In this document: in pieces, positions 1-7,794 of the stretch | Layout: each line of letters starts with the position of its first letter | Numbering within the stretch: position 1 is the first letter of the stretch | Origin: Candidatus Zipacnadia bacterium | Lineage (GTDB): Bacteria; Armatimonadota; Zipacnadia; Zipacnadales; Zipacnadaceae | Assembly: GCA_029820565.1 (NCBI GenBank) | Contig: JALGUR010000008.1 | Location: 1 to 49,736 of the forward strand | Direction of reading: 5' to 3' | Length of the DNA stretch: 49,736 nucleotides | Notes under the pieces: generated by a model | What the model was told of the DNA's origin: nothing | Databases searched by the model: none | What the model saw: the letters and a program-made list of their open reading frames with translations, nothing else | Position numbers and translations under genes: made by a program

Positions 1-1
1 C

Positions 2-1477
2 CTGCAGCTCTCCCCGGACCCGGCGACGTGCAATATCGGAGATGAGATAACCGCGAAAGGCACCGTTGAGTATATGTACCTGAAGGGCTTCGTGCCCGGC
101 TGGGGCGTCGGGGGGACGCGGGTCAGCCACGACGTACATATTGATATTGACACCCGCGCCACGGCTAATGATGATTGGCCCCAACTGCCGGACTTGCAGA
201 GTGCCACCGGTGGCTATTACATCGGCTATGGGGCGCCCTACCAGGAGTTGCAGGGCTCGTCCAACCCGGGCGTGTACGGCTGGAGCCACAACATCGGCAG
301 CCCCATGCGCCAGACCATCGAAGAGCCGACAATGGCGCGGGACAGTCAGGATTTTGAGTTCAAGTTCGCACTCCCGGAATGTTATGCCTTTCGGATTCGG
401 GCTACCCTGGACCACTGCGTGGGCTGGAACTGGATGGTCACCTGGTATTACCGCAACTGGCAAATCTTCCCTGGACCCGGCGCTGCCGGCGAGAAAACTG
501 TATATCTGCGGTGTAATCGCAAAAACTTCGTGCCTGTCTCGGATATTGTTACCTTCCCGGATGGCACCGGCGAGGCAATGATCCGCGGCATAGTCACCGA
601 TGTACAACTGGGGATGCCGTTGAAGGGCGCGGCAATCACCGCTTCGGGCGCCGCCAGCGGCAGTGCCACCACTGACGAGAACGGACACTATCAGTTCAGG
701 GTCAATCTGGGCGGGATCGATCCCGAGACACGCGAGGCCAATTTCCAACTTCAGTCGCCGTGGACGCCGGTGACCATAACGCTGAAGGCCACCCATCCGA
801 GCTGGGACCCCGGCCCGGAGCGCGTATTAACGTTCCGTACGCGGGCTAATCGTATTGTGGTCAGTGGCGAGGCCGTACGACCCGACGGGTGGGGTCAAAA
901 GGGTACTGTCGTGGAAGCGAAGGGGCCGGGCGGGACTAAAAGATACACCACTTCATGCACCGGCCTTTACTGGATTACGTTCACCCTCGAGTGGCCAAAG
1001 GGGACAGCCAAAGCGCGGGCTAATCTGCGTCTGGGTCAACCCCACCTGACTACGCCGCCGGACACTCCCGGGCCGCTGCCCCACGGAGTGACGCCCGACA
1101 CGACCGATGACCCCCACGAAAAAGCGTTAATCAAGAGGATGGAAAACTCACCGAAGTGGATGCAGAAGGTTTGGGATAAAATGGCCTACTGGAACGCGTT
1201 AACGAATGATGCCATGCATAAAGCGACCGGTGGCACGGACACTCCCAATCTGGACAAGTATTGGAAAAACCGGAAGACCCAGAAGGGCCGGATAATGAAC
1301 GGCTTGAAGCTGGTTATTGATAAGGGTCAGGGCGTTTTGTCGCCACTACCTGCTCAGGCAGACATAGCGCAGAAAGTATATGAGAACAACTTCAAGAAGA
1401 AAAAGAACCAGCCACCACCGCAGGGCGGCTGGATGCAGCATGTCAAGGATCACTGGCAAGCCACGGGGGCGAACTAA
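2..1477 (+). CDS. Partial protein with carboxypeptidase regulatory-like domain, function unknown
   Basis: The reading frame is open to the left edge (codons from base 2, upstream of the first ATG at 74), so the N-terminus is missing. Counting from that ATG, residues about 1-165 are rich in aromatic residues and look beta-structured. Residues about 168-260 match the pattern of a carboxypeptidase-regulatory-like beta-sandwich (GIVTD..., then TTDENGHYQF), a domain common in exported or surface proteins. A second beta-rich stretch follows (about 260-325), then a proline-rich linker and a charged, lysine-rich helical tail (about 345-467). The stop lies one base before the next gene's ATG at 1479, so the two are translationally coupled. 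No catalytic motif is seen. A structural or surface role is inferred; the signal peptide, if any, lies outside the window. Confidence 0.75.
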   Translation: MQLSPDPATCNIGDEITAKGTVEYMYLKGFVPGWGVGGTRVSHDVHIDIDTRATANDDWPQLPDLQSATGGYYIGYGAPYQELQGSSNPGVYGWSHNIGSPMRQTIEEPTMARDSQDFEFKFALPECYAFRIRATLDHCVGWNWMVTWYYRNWQIFPGPGAAGEKTVYLRCNRKNFVPVSDIVTFPDGTGEAMIRGIVTDVQLGMPLKGAAITASGAASGSATTDENGHYQFRVNLGGIDPETREANFQLQSPWTPVTITLKATHPSWDPGPERVLTFRTRANRIVVSGEAVRPDGWGQKGTVVEAKGPGGTKRYTTSCTGLYWITFTLEWPKGTAKARANLRLGQPHLTTPPDTPGPLPHGVTPDTTDDPHEKALIKRMENSPKWMQKVWDKMAYWNALTNDAMHKATGGTDTPNLDKYWKNRKTQKGRIMNGLKLVIDKGQGVLSPLPAQADIAQKVYENNFKKKKNQPPPQGGWMQHVKDHWQATGAN

Positions 1478-1478
1478 G

Positions 1479-2780
1479 ATGACTGTAACAGGCAAGCCTG
1501 ACCTGGCCCAGACTCAGGTGGGACTCCAGCAGTTGCTGCAGGATGAACTGTTCTTGGATACTGTGGTAGTGGAGGTTGACGAAGAACACGTCCTGATTAT
1601 CTACACGCCCCAGGTGGAATCCGAGGAGGAGTTGCTGCCCGAATTGACCATGGCCGTCTACGCCGCCGGCATCGCCGCACCATGGACCAAAGAGATTGGC
1701 GTGATTATACAGACTGCGGGCCTGCCCCTGGGGCACGTCATCGTGCCTACCCAGGCGGTCAAGAACCTGGACGAGGGGCGCATCAACCTTGACGCCTTCT
1801 ACCCACAATGGGTGATGATGCCCTATACGGCCCCGGACGCAACAGCCAGCGATATGCTGCTGCAGGACTGGGAATTGCCGGCCGGCTGGACTATCCAAGG
1901 CCAGCAGGAGGACGAGGCAGAAGCGGTGTTGGCCAAAGTCGGGGTGACCATCACCGAGGAAATTCCTGCCGAGGAGTGGAGCGCCGCGTGGAGCGAGATT
2001 GATACGCCAGACGGTTCACTCATAGTAGCCGCGCTGCTGACTGTAAGCGATTTGGATGTCACCGAGGTGCTGGAGAGTCTGGGAGCCACACCCGATCCCG
2101 ACCAGCCCACGGTGCATCCCACCGTCACCCTTGCCGGGCCACCGGCTGTGCTCGTCTCCGGACGCGCCAATGTTCTATTGGCCATCGGCGGACCGACCAC
2201 ACCGGCTCAGCAAGCCCTGGACCTGCTCAAGCAACTCACTCTGGCCGACAATCCTCTTGATGGCCTGGTGGCCGAGGCCCCCGGTGCTCCACCAGCCGAG
2301 GGCACTGGCACTCCGCCAGTTGGAGGAACCGTCACGCCCCCAGCGGCGGGCACCACCGCCGAGCCGACCACTGAGGAGACGGGAGCAACGCTGCCGCCCG
2401 CCATCTTCCCTGGTGGCGAGACACAGCAGCCCGCAGTAAGCCTATCCCCTGATAGTATAGTCAAGCAGGCGGTGGTCTGCAAGCGGGTTGACGAACACAA
2501 TGCCCCGCAGGGGGCAACTGACACCTTTCCGGCGGGCACCCAGAAGGTGGGCCTGTACCTGAAGATTAAAGGCGCGCCGGCTAATACGGAAATAACTATG
2601 GAGTGGTCGCGCGGCGGCCGCCTGCTGCGCCGCCAACTGCTGCTCGCCACCAGTGATAAGGAACTCATCAGTTATATCTATGCGGCGGGGCAGCAGTCTC
2701 TGAAAGCGGGCGATTATGCCGTAGAAATCAAAGAAAACGACCAATCGGTCGCCCGGCTGCTGTTCACAATTGTGCCATAA
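1479..2780 (+). CDS. Hypothetical protein with Pro/Thr-rich linker and C-terminal beta domain
   Basis: I do not recognise this 433-aa protein. I chose the ATG at 1479 rather than the longer open frame from 1380 because it starts one base after the upstream stop, while the extra N-terminal codons only shadow the upstream gene. Residues about 1-260 are acidic and mixed alpha/beta, with no signal peptide or membrane segment. Residues about 268-325 form a low-complexity linker of Pro, Thr, Gly, Ala and Glu. The last 100 residues look like a small beta-sandwich with the recurrent bacterial pattern GLYLKIKG...ITMEWSRGG...LKAGDYAVEI...FTI. The coupling suggests a partner role for the preceding surface-like protein. 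A strong terminator follows directly, closing the unit. Confidence 0.7.
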   Translation: MTVTGKPDLAQTQVGLQQLLQDELFLDTVVVEVDEEHVLIIYTPQVESEEELLPELTMAVYAAGIAAPWTKEIGVIIQTAGLPLGHVIVPTQAVKNLDEGRINLDAFYPQWVMMPYTAPDATASDMLLQDWELPAGWTIQGQQEDEAEAVLAKVGVTITEEIPAEEWSAAWSEIDTPDGSLIVAALLTVSDLDVTEVLESLGATPDPDQPTVHPTVTLAGPPAVLVSGRANVLLAIGGPTTPAQQALDLLKQLTLADNPLDGLVAEAPGAPPAEGTGTPPVGGTVTPPAAGTTAEPTTEETGATLPPAIFPGGETQQPAVSLSPDSIVKQAVVCKRVDEHNAPQGATDTFPAGTQKVGLYLKIKGAPANTEITMEWSRGGRLLRRQLLLATSDKELISYIYAAGQQSLKAGDYAVEIKENDQSVARLLFTIVP

Positions 2781-2793
2781 TTTCTCAATACAC

Positions 2794-2815
2794 GGTGACC
2801 CTGGGGTCACCTTTT
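2794..2815 (+). terminator. Rho-independent terminator
   Basis: A perfect 7-bp stem GGTGACC/GGTCACC with loop CTGG is followed by TTTT, 14 bases after the stop of the upstream gene. It closes the two-gene unit. Confidence 0.85.
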
Positions 2816-2905
2816 GTGAACCAATTATGGACAGAATGTTACAATTCGGTGACAAATGCAAAATTGGGGTCGGCAGCGCCGATATTGGGCGTGTTACGGA
2901 ATTGA

Positions 2906-3320
2906 AGAGCGGTGTCACGCCGGCGGGAGCGCAGAGAACGCCTGCCTCACCCCTGGCCCCTCTCCGTGCCGGAGAGGGGTAAGATACGGAGGAGGGCAGG
3001 CCGGCCCTTCGACAGGCGGCTGATGATAATGCTTCGTCCGTGGCAGCGGCGTCCCCGCCGCGATCTCCGTTTGGCGGGGCCCGTTGAGCGTAGCGAAGCC
3101 GGCCCCCACCGCGTAGCGCAGGTTCTCTAACCTGCGCGATCTAGCGGGCGAGGTTGGAGAACCTCGCCTACGCGCTTGACAATAGTTCCACGCGTAGCGC
3201 AGGCTCTCTAACCGGCGCGGCGTTGCCCTTGCCGTCTGTAGGGGCGGTGCTTCCGGCCTTCGTAGCCGTAGGCTACTACGGCGGAGGGGGCTGCGCCGCC
3301 CGTCATTGTTCATAACTGTC
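2906..3320. repeat. Repeat-rich gap with dispersed palindromes
   Basis: No convincing gene lies between 2781 and 3381. The gap holds at least four hairpin-forming palindromes. CCCCTCTCC/GGAGAGGGG (2957-2979) is perfect with a 5-nt loop. GCGCAGGTT/AACCTGCGC (3116-3137) and GGCGAGGTT/AACCTCGCC (3147-3168) are perfect with 4-nt loops. GCGCAGGCT/AACCGGCGC (3197-3218) is imperfect and shares the CGCGTAGCGCAGG lead-in with the copy at 3116. Other fragments (around 3000 and 3080) resemble further degenerate palindromic units. They look like short dispersed, non-autonomous repeats of the REP type. The open frames here are antisense or low-complexity shadows. Confidence 0.7.
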
Positions 3321-3381
3321 TTTGCTGTTGTTGCTGAAAGCTGAATGCCGAGCGCTGAAGGCTGTAGAAACGGTGAATCCC

Positions 3382-4806
3382 ATGCCCAACTCCGAAGACC
3401 CCGACTACGTTAATGACGTCCCAGCGGACTACGACGGCGAACGTTGTCAGTATGTCTTTGAGAATGACTGGGAGTTCAAACGGCGCAGTGTGATTGGCCG
3501 GCGTTGCGGCCTGCCTATGGAGCCGTACGAGAAGGACTCTAAGGTGCGCTGCTGCTTCCACTCGACCCGGTCCCGGCGGGGAGACACTAAGCTGAAAGGA
3601 AAACTGGAGGCAGCCGTCGCCGCCGGCGCCTATCTGGGCGAAGCCCTGTTGCCGGAAGGCGAGCTGCAGGGCGCTAACTTATGGCACGCCAACCTACACG
3701 GCGCTGGGCTGTATAACGCCAACCTGCAGGGCGCTTTCCTGCCGCACGCCAACCTGCAGGGCGCTAATTTGTACGACGCCACCCTCGAGAAAGCTGACCT
3801 TGCGGATGCCAAGCTGCAGGGCGCTGACCTGCGTTCCGCCCGCCTACACGCGGCAAAACTGGAGCGCGCCAATCTGTACGGCGCCGTTCTGTCCTTCGCC
3901 AAGCTGCCGCAAGCTAGTCTGTGGTGGGCAAAGCTTGCAGGCGCTCATCTGTATAAGGCCGAACTTGTCAACGCTGACCTAAGAGGGGCCACTATTGATT
4001 CCTTGCAAGAAATTGACCAAGATAGTGGCGTCGCGGCTGCCATGAGGTCCGAGTTGCAAGAAGCCGATCTGCGCGGGGCGTTGCTGGCCACGGCGAGGAT
4101 CGGACCCGAAGCCAATCTGAGCGATGTAAAGTGGGGCAAACGCACAATTATACAGAAAGACCGCTGGTCTATCTGCCCGTGCTGGCGGTGGTCCCAGTAT
4201 CATATTCAAGATGAGCGATGTGCTCACAGCCACACAGAGTGGGAGAAGATTAGAAAGCTGCACAGACTGGCTGAGGGCGCACGCCCTGCCTTTTCCGACT
4301 GTGAGGCGGTCTATCGGCAGCTTAAACTGAATTATCAGGAGTCAGGGGATTATCAGACGGCGGGGGAGTTTTTCGTCCGCGAGATGGAGTGCAAGCGGGC
4401 CCAGATGGTTAAGGACGGCGAGCCGCTGCTCCAGCGCTTCTGGCAAGCGCTAATGTACTTGTCGTGCGGCTACGGAGAGTGGCCCGGTCGGATTGCTAAG
4501 TGGGCTTTGGCGTTAGTAGCGTTTTTCGCTCTTGTGCACGGGATGGCGGGCATAGAAGGCTCTGGCAAGACGCCTGGCGTTGGTCCTCTACTGGAATGGC
4601 CCACTTCATGGGCAGGCGCGTGGGATGGATTATCCCGGTGGGGTACAGCCTTCTACTTCAGTGTCGTTACCTTCACAAGTCTGGGCTATGGTGATTTCTC
4701 ACCCGCGAATGGCTGGGGCAGGCTTGCCGCGGGCTTGGAGGCGGCGCTGGGGATTGTGATAATGTCGCTATTCTTAATCTGCGTGGTACGCAAATACAGC
4801 AGATAA
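3382..4806 (+). CDS. Pentapeptide-repeat protein fused to a K+-channel pore domain
   Basis: This is a 474-aa protein from the ATG at 3382. The frame stays open to a TTG at 3322, but that extension (MLLLLKAECRAL...) lies in repeat-like DNA and lacks a ribosome site; a GTG at 3373 is another option. Residues about 20-60 hold Cys22, Cys42, Cys57, Cys58 and His60, a possible metal site. Residues about 93-205 are tandem pentapeptide repeats (A-N/D/K-L-x-G), which fold as a right-handed quadrilateral beta-helix, with one more turn near 224-240. Residues 370-390 and 448-470 are membrane segments flanking a pore loop with the selectivity filter TSLGYGDF (432-439), so this is a two-TM potassium-channel module. 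A likely role is a cation channel gated or localised by its cytoplasmic beta-helix; the ligand is unknown. It appears to stand alone. Confidence 0.85.
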   Translation: MPNSEDPDYVNDVPADYDGERCQYVFENDWEFKRRSVIGRRCGLPMEPYEKDSKVRCCFHSTRSRRGDTKLKGKLEAAVAAGAYLGEALLPEGELQGANLWHANLHGAGLYNANLQGAFLPHANLQGANLYDATLEKADLADAKLQGADLRSARLHAAKLERANLYGAVLSFAKLPQASLWWAKLAGAHLYKAELVNADLRGATIDSLQEIDQDSGVAAAMRSELQEADLRGALLATARIGPEANLSDVKWGKRTIIQKDRWSICPCWRWSQYHIQDERCAHSHTEWEKIRKLHRLAEGARPAFSDCEAVYRQLKLNYQESGDYQTAGEFFVREMECKRAQMVKDGEPLLQRFWQALMYLSCGYGEWPGRIAKWALALVAFFALVHGMAGIEGSGKTPGVGPLLEWPTSWAGAWDGLSRWGTAFYFSVVTFTSLGYGDFSPANGWGRLAAGLEAALGIVIMSLFLICVVRKYSR

Positions 4807-4842
4807 CGACAGATAACGACAGATAACGGCAGATAACGACAG
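4801..4842 (+). repeat. 10-bp tandem repeat spanning a stop codon
   Basis: Four near-perfect copies of AGATAACGAC lie in tandem (one copy reads AGATAACGGC), followed by decaying versions to about 4880. The first copy contains the TAA stop of the channel gene. This is a simple micro/minisatellite prone to slippage. Confidence 0.85.
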
Positions 4843-4910
4843 TAGAACAGCAGACAACGACAGAGAATCGCAGAGAACGGCAAAACACAAGGCGAACGGG
4901 GAATGATAAA

Positions 4911-4947
4911 CGCAGAAAAGGGCACTCGACCAAGTGCCCCTTCTGCG
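4911..4947. repeat. Long hairpin between channel and URO-D genes
   Basis: The arms CGCAGAA/TTCTGCG enclose GGGCACT/AGTGCCC, giving an almost fully paired 37-base hairpin. No T-run follows on either strand, so this may be a repeat element or a processing stem rather than a classical terminator. The remainder of 4848-5037 holds no gene. Confidence 0.6.
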
Positions 4948-5037
4948 GATTTACGCTGATTGAATTGTGGTAGTGTACTATTAGTATACCATATTGACGC
5001 AGCAATTAAACATCTTGCGAGCAAAAAAGGGCCTTAT

Positions 5038-6180
5038 ATGACTAAAAAAGAACGGGTCATGGGCGCGATCCGCGGCCCGAAGCCTGATCGGATACCAATT
5101 TGCATCGTCTGGGACGATGGCTACATCGCCCGCGCCGCCGGAGTAGCGCAGTGGGAGTTCACTTATGGCGGAGTCCAGGAGCAGGTGGAGATTCAGTTGC
5201 GGGCCTGGCAGCGTCATCCCGACAATGATATCCTGCGCTCGTGGACCGGAATGAACCGCGGGCCAGTGCGCCGCCGCTTTATCCGCGAGGGCGACCGCGA
5301 ATTCATCGTGAATCTGGATACCGGCGAGCGCGAGGAAATCGGGCCTGAGGGTATCGGGGGGCTGTGGGATAGGCCCATCAAGACCTCCCAAAGGCACGCC
5401 GCGGTCCAGATTAACAGCACCGATGATATTGACAGCCTCATTCCCGAACCACCTGACCCTGACGACTTGCTGCAAACCGACAGTTATGTGTGCTTACGCC
5501 GCCTGGTGCAGGCCGTAGGTGACGAGGCGTTCGTTGCCTTCAACAGCAGTTCGCCTTTCCCCGCGACCCTCTCACATCTGGGTGGTCATACCCCGGGCCT
5601 CATTGTGCTGCACGAGCACCCTGACCTGGTGGAATATGCCTTGCAGCGACAATACGAAATACATATCGCCCACCTCCGGGCGGCGGCCCAAGCCGGCGGC
5701 AATATCGCCTGGCCGTGTTGCTTTTTCGAGGGTGCCGATGTGCTCAACCCGGATGTCTGGCGGCGCTTGCAACTGCCCAACCTCAAGCGGTTCGTGGATA
5801 TCTCCCACGAGTTAGGCGTACTCACTTTCCTGTGGTTTCTGGGCGACTGCCTCCCCGTAATCGGCGACATCGCTGCCCTGGGCGTGGATGCACTCGTCAT
5901 TGAACAGCCCCGCACTAATTATTCGTCCGACCTCGGCCAGATGCGCCAGGCAGCAGGCAACGATTTGTGCCTCTGTGGCTGGAACTGGGAACTTGATCTG
6001 CTGCACGGCGACCACGCCGCCATAACCCGCAGCATTGCGCAGCAAATTCAACAGGCCGGCGCCAAGGGCGCTTTTATGTGGGGTGGGCCCCCCCTCACCG
6101 ATGAGTATGACCCTAATGTCATTCAGTATATGTGTGACGAGGTCGTCAGGCTCGGCACATATGATAACGGCGCCAACTGA
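5038..6180 (+). CDS. Uroporphyrinogen decarboxylase (URO-D) superfamily protein
   Basis: This is a 380-aa protein. I chose the ATG at 5038 because family members begin near the motif MTKKERVMGAIRGPKPDRIP; the longer frame to 4960 adds unlike sequence. The opening helix and the KPDRIP signature, the barrel segment ALGVDALVIEQP, and the closing region with a glycine/proline-rich loop (about 352-357) are typical of the URO-D fold. In bacteria this superfamily includes many paralogues outside haem synthesis, notably corrinoid-dependent methyltransferases (MtaA/CmuA type). No haem genes are nearby, so a methyltransferase or unknown catabolic role is likelier than true HemE. No corrinoid-binding protein or substrate partner is visible alongside, so the substrate is not predictable. 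Confidence 0.8.
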   Translation: MTKKERVMGAIRGPKPDRIPICIVWDDGYIARAAGVAQWEFTYGGVQEQVEIQLRAWQRHPDNDILRSWTGMNRGPVRRRFIREGDREFIVNLDTGEREEIGPEGIGGLWDRPIKTSQRHAAVQINSTDDIDSLIPEPPDPDDLLQTDSYVCLRRLVQAVGDEAFVAFNSSSPFPATLSHLGGHTPGLIVLHEHPDLVEYALQRQYEIHIAHLRAAAQAGGNIAWPCCFFEGADVLNPDVWRRLQLPNLKRFVDISHELGVLTFLWFLGDCLPVIGDIAALGVDALVIEQPRTNYSSDLGQMRQAAGNDLCLCGWNWELDLLHGDHAAITRSIAQQIQQAGAKGAFMWGGPPLTDEYDPNVIQYMCDEVVRLGTYDNGAN

Positions 6181-6231
6181 CCGGCGACCAGCGCAGTAAT
6201 CTATACGTGTAGAGAATATCAAGGATAGTAA

Positions 6232-6579
6232 ATGGTGGCAGACACGAGTAAACCACCCGGTCAGGGTAACGAACAGCGGACTCAACTGATTGAGGTCACG
6301 GTGGGCTCCCTGGGAGTTTTTGTGCTCCTGCTGGGGGCCTATTTGCTGGTGCTGCGGCTGTTCCAAACGATGCAGGTTGCCACCGGTACTACTTTAGCCT
6401 GGATGGCGTTGGTGGTGGTACTGGCTTTGGCGGCCCTGGTTAGGCACGCAGCAGTTCCCGATAAACTTGTTGCACCTGCTCGGCAACACGATTGGCGTCG
6501 AATAGTTTGCGAGCACGTTGTAGTCCGGCCTGGCCCATCTGCTCAGCCTGAAGCGGGTCGGACAGCATTTGTTCAATAG
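6232..6579 (+). CDS. Small two-TM membrane protein, hypothetical
   Basis: The 115-aa frame starts with ATG after AAGGA (spacing about 8). After a hydrophilic N-terminus of about 20 residues come two clear membrane segments (about 24-46 and 56-72). The last 45 residues are basic and lie antisense to the end of the convergent GT4 gene, a 140-bp tail overlap that is unusually long. Either the gene is real with an extended tail, or a frameshift or lost stop has extended a roughly 75-aa membrane protein into its neighbour. No family is recognised. Confidence 0.45.
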   Translation: MVADTSKPPGQGNEQRTQLIEVTVGSLGVFVLLLGAYLLVLRLFQTMQVATGTTLAWMALVVVLALAALVRHAAVPDKLVAPARQHDWRRIVCEHVVVRPGPSAQPEAGRTAFVQ

Positions 6580-7621
6580 CCTCGGCCAAAGCGGCTGGGT
6601 CTTGTGCGGGCACCATTAGTCCGGTCTGGCCCTCTACTATGATTTCTGGTACGCCGCCCGAATTTGTCCCGATGACCGGCTTGCCTGTAGCCATCGCCTC
6701 CACCAGCACTCGCCCAAAGGGCTCATCAACCGAGGGCAGCACAAATATGTCGCACAACCGCAATAGCCCGGGGACATCCTCGCGAAACCCGGTCCAGATT
6801 ACCCGATCGGCGATACCCAGTTCGTCGGCCCTATCTTTGAGTTCCCGTTCGTAACTGTTTTCCCAAAAGGCCACCTCACCGACTATCATCAATTTCAGAT
6901 GAGGATGGCGGGGGGCAGCACGGGCCAGTGCCTCCAGCAGCGTCATATGTCCTTTCCACGGGGTCAGTCGCCCTACTATGCAGAGCACTTCATCCTGGGG
7001 TGTCAGCCCTATTTCGGCCTGAAGTTGGGGGTCAGGTGGCCCGGGGCTGAATTTGTTGACCGGCACTCCATTGCGGATAACTGTTACTGGCACCGGCAGG
7101 CTGGCAAACTGCTGAGCAACAGCGGAGGAGATGGCGATGATGCGAGGTTTCAGGGTAGTGGCCGCCCGGTTCAACAGGTCTGACCCCTCTTGCTTTGTAA
7201 GTATATCACGGACGTGCCAGACCAACGGACGGCGGGTCAGGCGAGCCGCCAAGCCCCCCAGCAGGTGGCATTTGAGGGAATTGGTGTGGACCAGGTCGGC
7301 TCCCACTCTCATCAGACCTCGCCAGACCGAGAAGACCGGCCCGGCCGAGGCCAGCATATCCGTCACATTGCGCAGTAGGTGACTGTCAATGTCCTGACGC
7401 TTTCTCTGTAGAAATTGAGTGGGGCCGAAGACGGGCAGAGTAGTAATAGTCTGCCAGGTTTCTTCCGCCAGCCACTTGGCATTCTTGCTATGCAATAACA
7501 CCGGAGAGAATTCGTCCGGATCCAGACGCTTCACCAGTTCTGCCAGACTCTTTTCCGCTCCGCCGATGTCTACAGCGTGGTCAACATAGGCTATCTGATA
7601 TGGGGAGCCAGTTGCAGCCAC
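6440..7621 (-). CDS. Glycosyltransferase family 4
   Basis: The 393-aa protein starts at a GTG preceded by TAGGAGGA with good spacing. It has two Rossmann (GT-B) halves. The N-terminal acceptor half carries the GGAEKSL loop near residue 20. The C-terminal donor half runs from VGRLTPWKGH to the family E-x7-E motif (EPFGRVLVE) and the loop TNSGGVPEII. These are the marks of retaining GT4 enzymes that transfer sugars from nucleotide donors onto polysaccharide or lipid carriers at the cytoplasmic membrane face. There is no signal peptide. It lies downstream of a second GT4 gene on the same strand, separated by 173 bp. The acceptor is not predictable. Confidence 0.9.
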   Translation of the reverse strand: MAATGSPYQIAYVDHAVDIGGAEKSLAELVKRLDPDEFSPVLLHSKNAKWLAEETWQTITTLPVFGPTQFLQRKRQDIDSHLLRNVTDMLASAGPVFSVWRGLMRVGADLVHTNSLKCHLLGGLAARLTRRPLVWHVRDILTKQEGSDLLNRAATTLKPRIIAISSAVAQQFASLPVPVTVIRNGVPVNKFSPGPPDPQLQAEIGLTPQDEVLCIVGRLTPWKGHMTLLEALARAAPRHPHLKLMIVGEVAFWENSYERELKDRADELGIADRVIWTGFREDVPGLLRLCDIFVLPSVDEPFGRVLVEAMATGKPVIGTNSGGVPEIIVEGQTGLMVPAQDPAALAEAIEQMLSDPLQAEQMGQAGLQRARKLFDANRVAEQVQQVYRELLRA

Positions 7622-7712
7622 TAAATCCTCCTATCCAGATCCCAGAAGCAGTATCCGGGCGCTAATTGCCGGCTCACTATGTAGGAGGGCCATCTGCGGC
7701 CCGATTCTAATC

Positions 7713-7728
7713 GTGGCGCGGACGCCAC
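7713..7728. repeat. Short palindrome in the gap between the two GT4 genes
   Basis: GTGGCG/CGCCAC forms a 6-bp stem with a 4-nt loop, embedded in CGTGGCGCGGACGCCACTG. It resembles the dispersed palindromes at 2906-3320 and 10852-10904. The rest of 7622-7794 shows nothing. Confidence 0.5.
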
Positions 7729-7794
7729 TGCTACAGTAAGCAGAGTTGGGTTACGGTAAGAACGCTGGTTCTACGGCATTAACTTGTATTGTTA

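Noticed and set aside
2957-3218. CRISPR-like array
   Set aside because: Units are palindromic, of differing sequence and irregular spacing, with no spacers or cas genes.
3630-3902. Antisense ORF within the pentapeptide repeats
   Set aside because: Cys/Leu/Ala repeat shadow of the in-frame pentapeptide codons.
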